From contig OY757010.1 of the NCBI GenBank assembly GCA_963580285.1, positions 75,806,858 through 75,870,857 on the forward strand: a stretch of DNA of 64,000 bases. The letters run 5' to 3'. Below the pieces are notes generated by a model. It was not told where the DNA came from, did no database searches, and worked only from the letters and a program-made list of their open reading frames with translations. The translations under genes and the position numbers were made by a program. The DNA is from Lucinisca nassula (lineage: Eukaryota > Mollusca > Bivalvia > Lucinida > Lucinidae). Positions 63,593 through 64,000 of the stretch are shown one piece after another (positions within the stretch are counted from its first letter, which is position 1; the number at the start of each line of letters is the position of its first letter).

Positions 63593-64000
63593 TAGTCACC
63601 TGAGCACGAGCACAAGGTGCTCAAGGTGAGCTATTGTGATCGGTCTTTGTCCGTCGTCCGTGCGTCTGTGGTCAATTTTTGCTTTAAATATTTCTCCAAA
63701 ACTGCTGGACAGATTTTGGAATAATTTCACAGGAATGTTCCTTGGGTGACCCTCTACCAAAATTGCTCAAACTGCTGTGCTCGGATGAATAATATGGTCG
63801 CCAGAGCTAGAAATAGAAAAACCTTTAAACGACTTCTCCTTTACCAGTGGATGGATTTCAAAATAATTTTACAGGAATGTTCCTTGGGTGACCCTTAACC
63901 AAAATTGCTCAAAATGTTCCGCTTGGATAAACAAGATGGCTGCCAGAGCTAAAAATAGAAAAATCTTTAAAAGACTTCTCTTAACTATTGGATGGATTTT
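63593..64000 (+). mobile_element. Helitron-like element, cut by window end
   Basis: Starts TTAGTCACCTGAGCACGAGC with hairpin GAGCAC...GTGCTC, then TTTGTCCGTCGTCCGTGCG. Repeated units carry ACAGGAATGTTCCTTGGGTG and ACCAAAATTGCTCAAA. Same family as 13771-14310. Confidence 0.55.

Overview
This is animal genomic DNA, most likely from a bivalve mollusc. Evidence: one spliced animal-type gene with GT-AG introns, very dense repeats, tRNA-derived SINEs (one carrying the V-SINE-type core), several mariner-family transposons, and pearl-like elements with internal arrays of about 166 bp. The species call is inference. Nothing looks prokaryotic.

The only host gene I can support runs left to right across the whole window. 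It encodes a multi-Tudor protein of the TDRD/Tudor type. I assembled eleven exons by splice sites and reading phase: 771-848, 10637-10896, 15719-15820, 17579-17797, 34673-34944, 35574-35639, 37677-37868, 42906-46114, 50505-50618, 58025-58195 and 63309-63560. They join without a stop into 1645 codons: a CCHC zinc knuckle, a Pro/Ser/Thr/Gln-rich linker, and seven extended Tudor domains. Four complete Tudor units, most of a fifth and the first strands of a sixth sit in one 3.2-kb exon. The gene is open at both window ends. Proteins of this type bind symmetrically dimethylated arginine on Piwi/Vasa and organise piRNA-based transposon silencing.

The introns are packed with mobile DNA. The main item is a complete LTR retrotransposon at 2427-10400, antisense to the gene, with 1241-bp LTRs that look identical, a 5-bp target duplication, a primer binding site, a polypurine tract and one intact 1553-codon gag-pol frame. 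Its pol order is protease, integrase, reverse transcriptase, RNase H. Integrase before RT in a Ty3/gypsy-type element is the Gmr1-like arrangement, and its gag has a SCAN-like capsid region. It looks recently inserted and possibly still active.

Other mobile DNA: an endonuclease/RT LINE with two frameshifts (23636-27066), a fragment of a second LINE (28265-28540), a near-intact mariner with one premature stop (58326-59664), two decayed mariners (14500-15095, 46717-47840), two elements with hAT-like ends but 5-bp target duplications (42179-42445, 61819-62685), at least six SINE families, many short TIR/hairpin elements flanked by TA or TTAA, and Helitron-like elements with satellite-like arrays (11203-13770, 48992-50219, 53336-57131). 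Many insertions are nested, so relative ages can be read from target duplications. Family labels such as SINE-A or MITE-2 are local names used only here.
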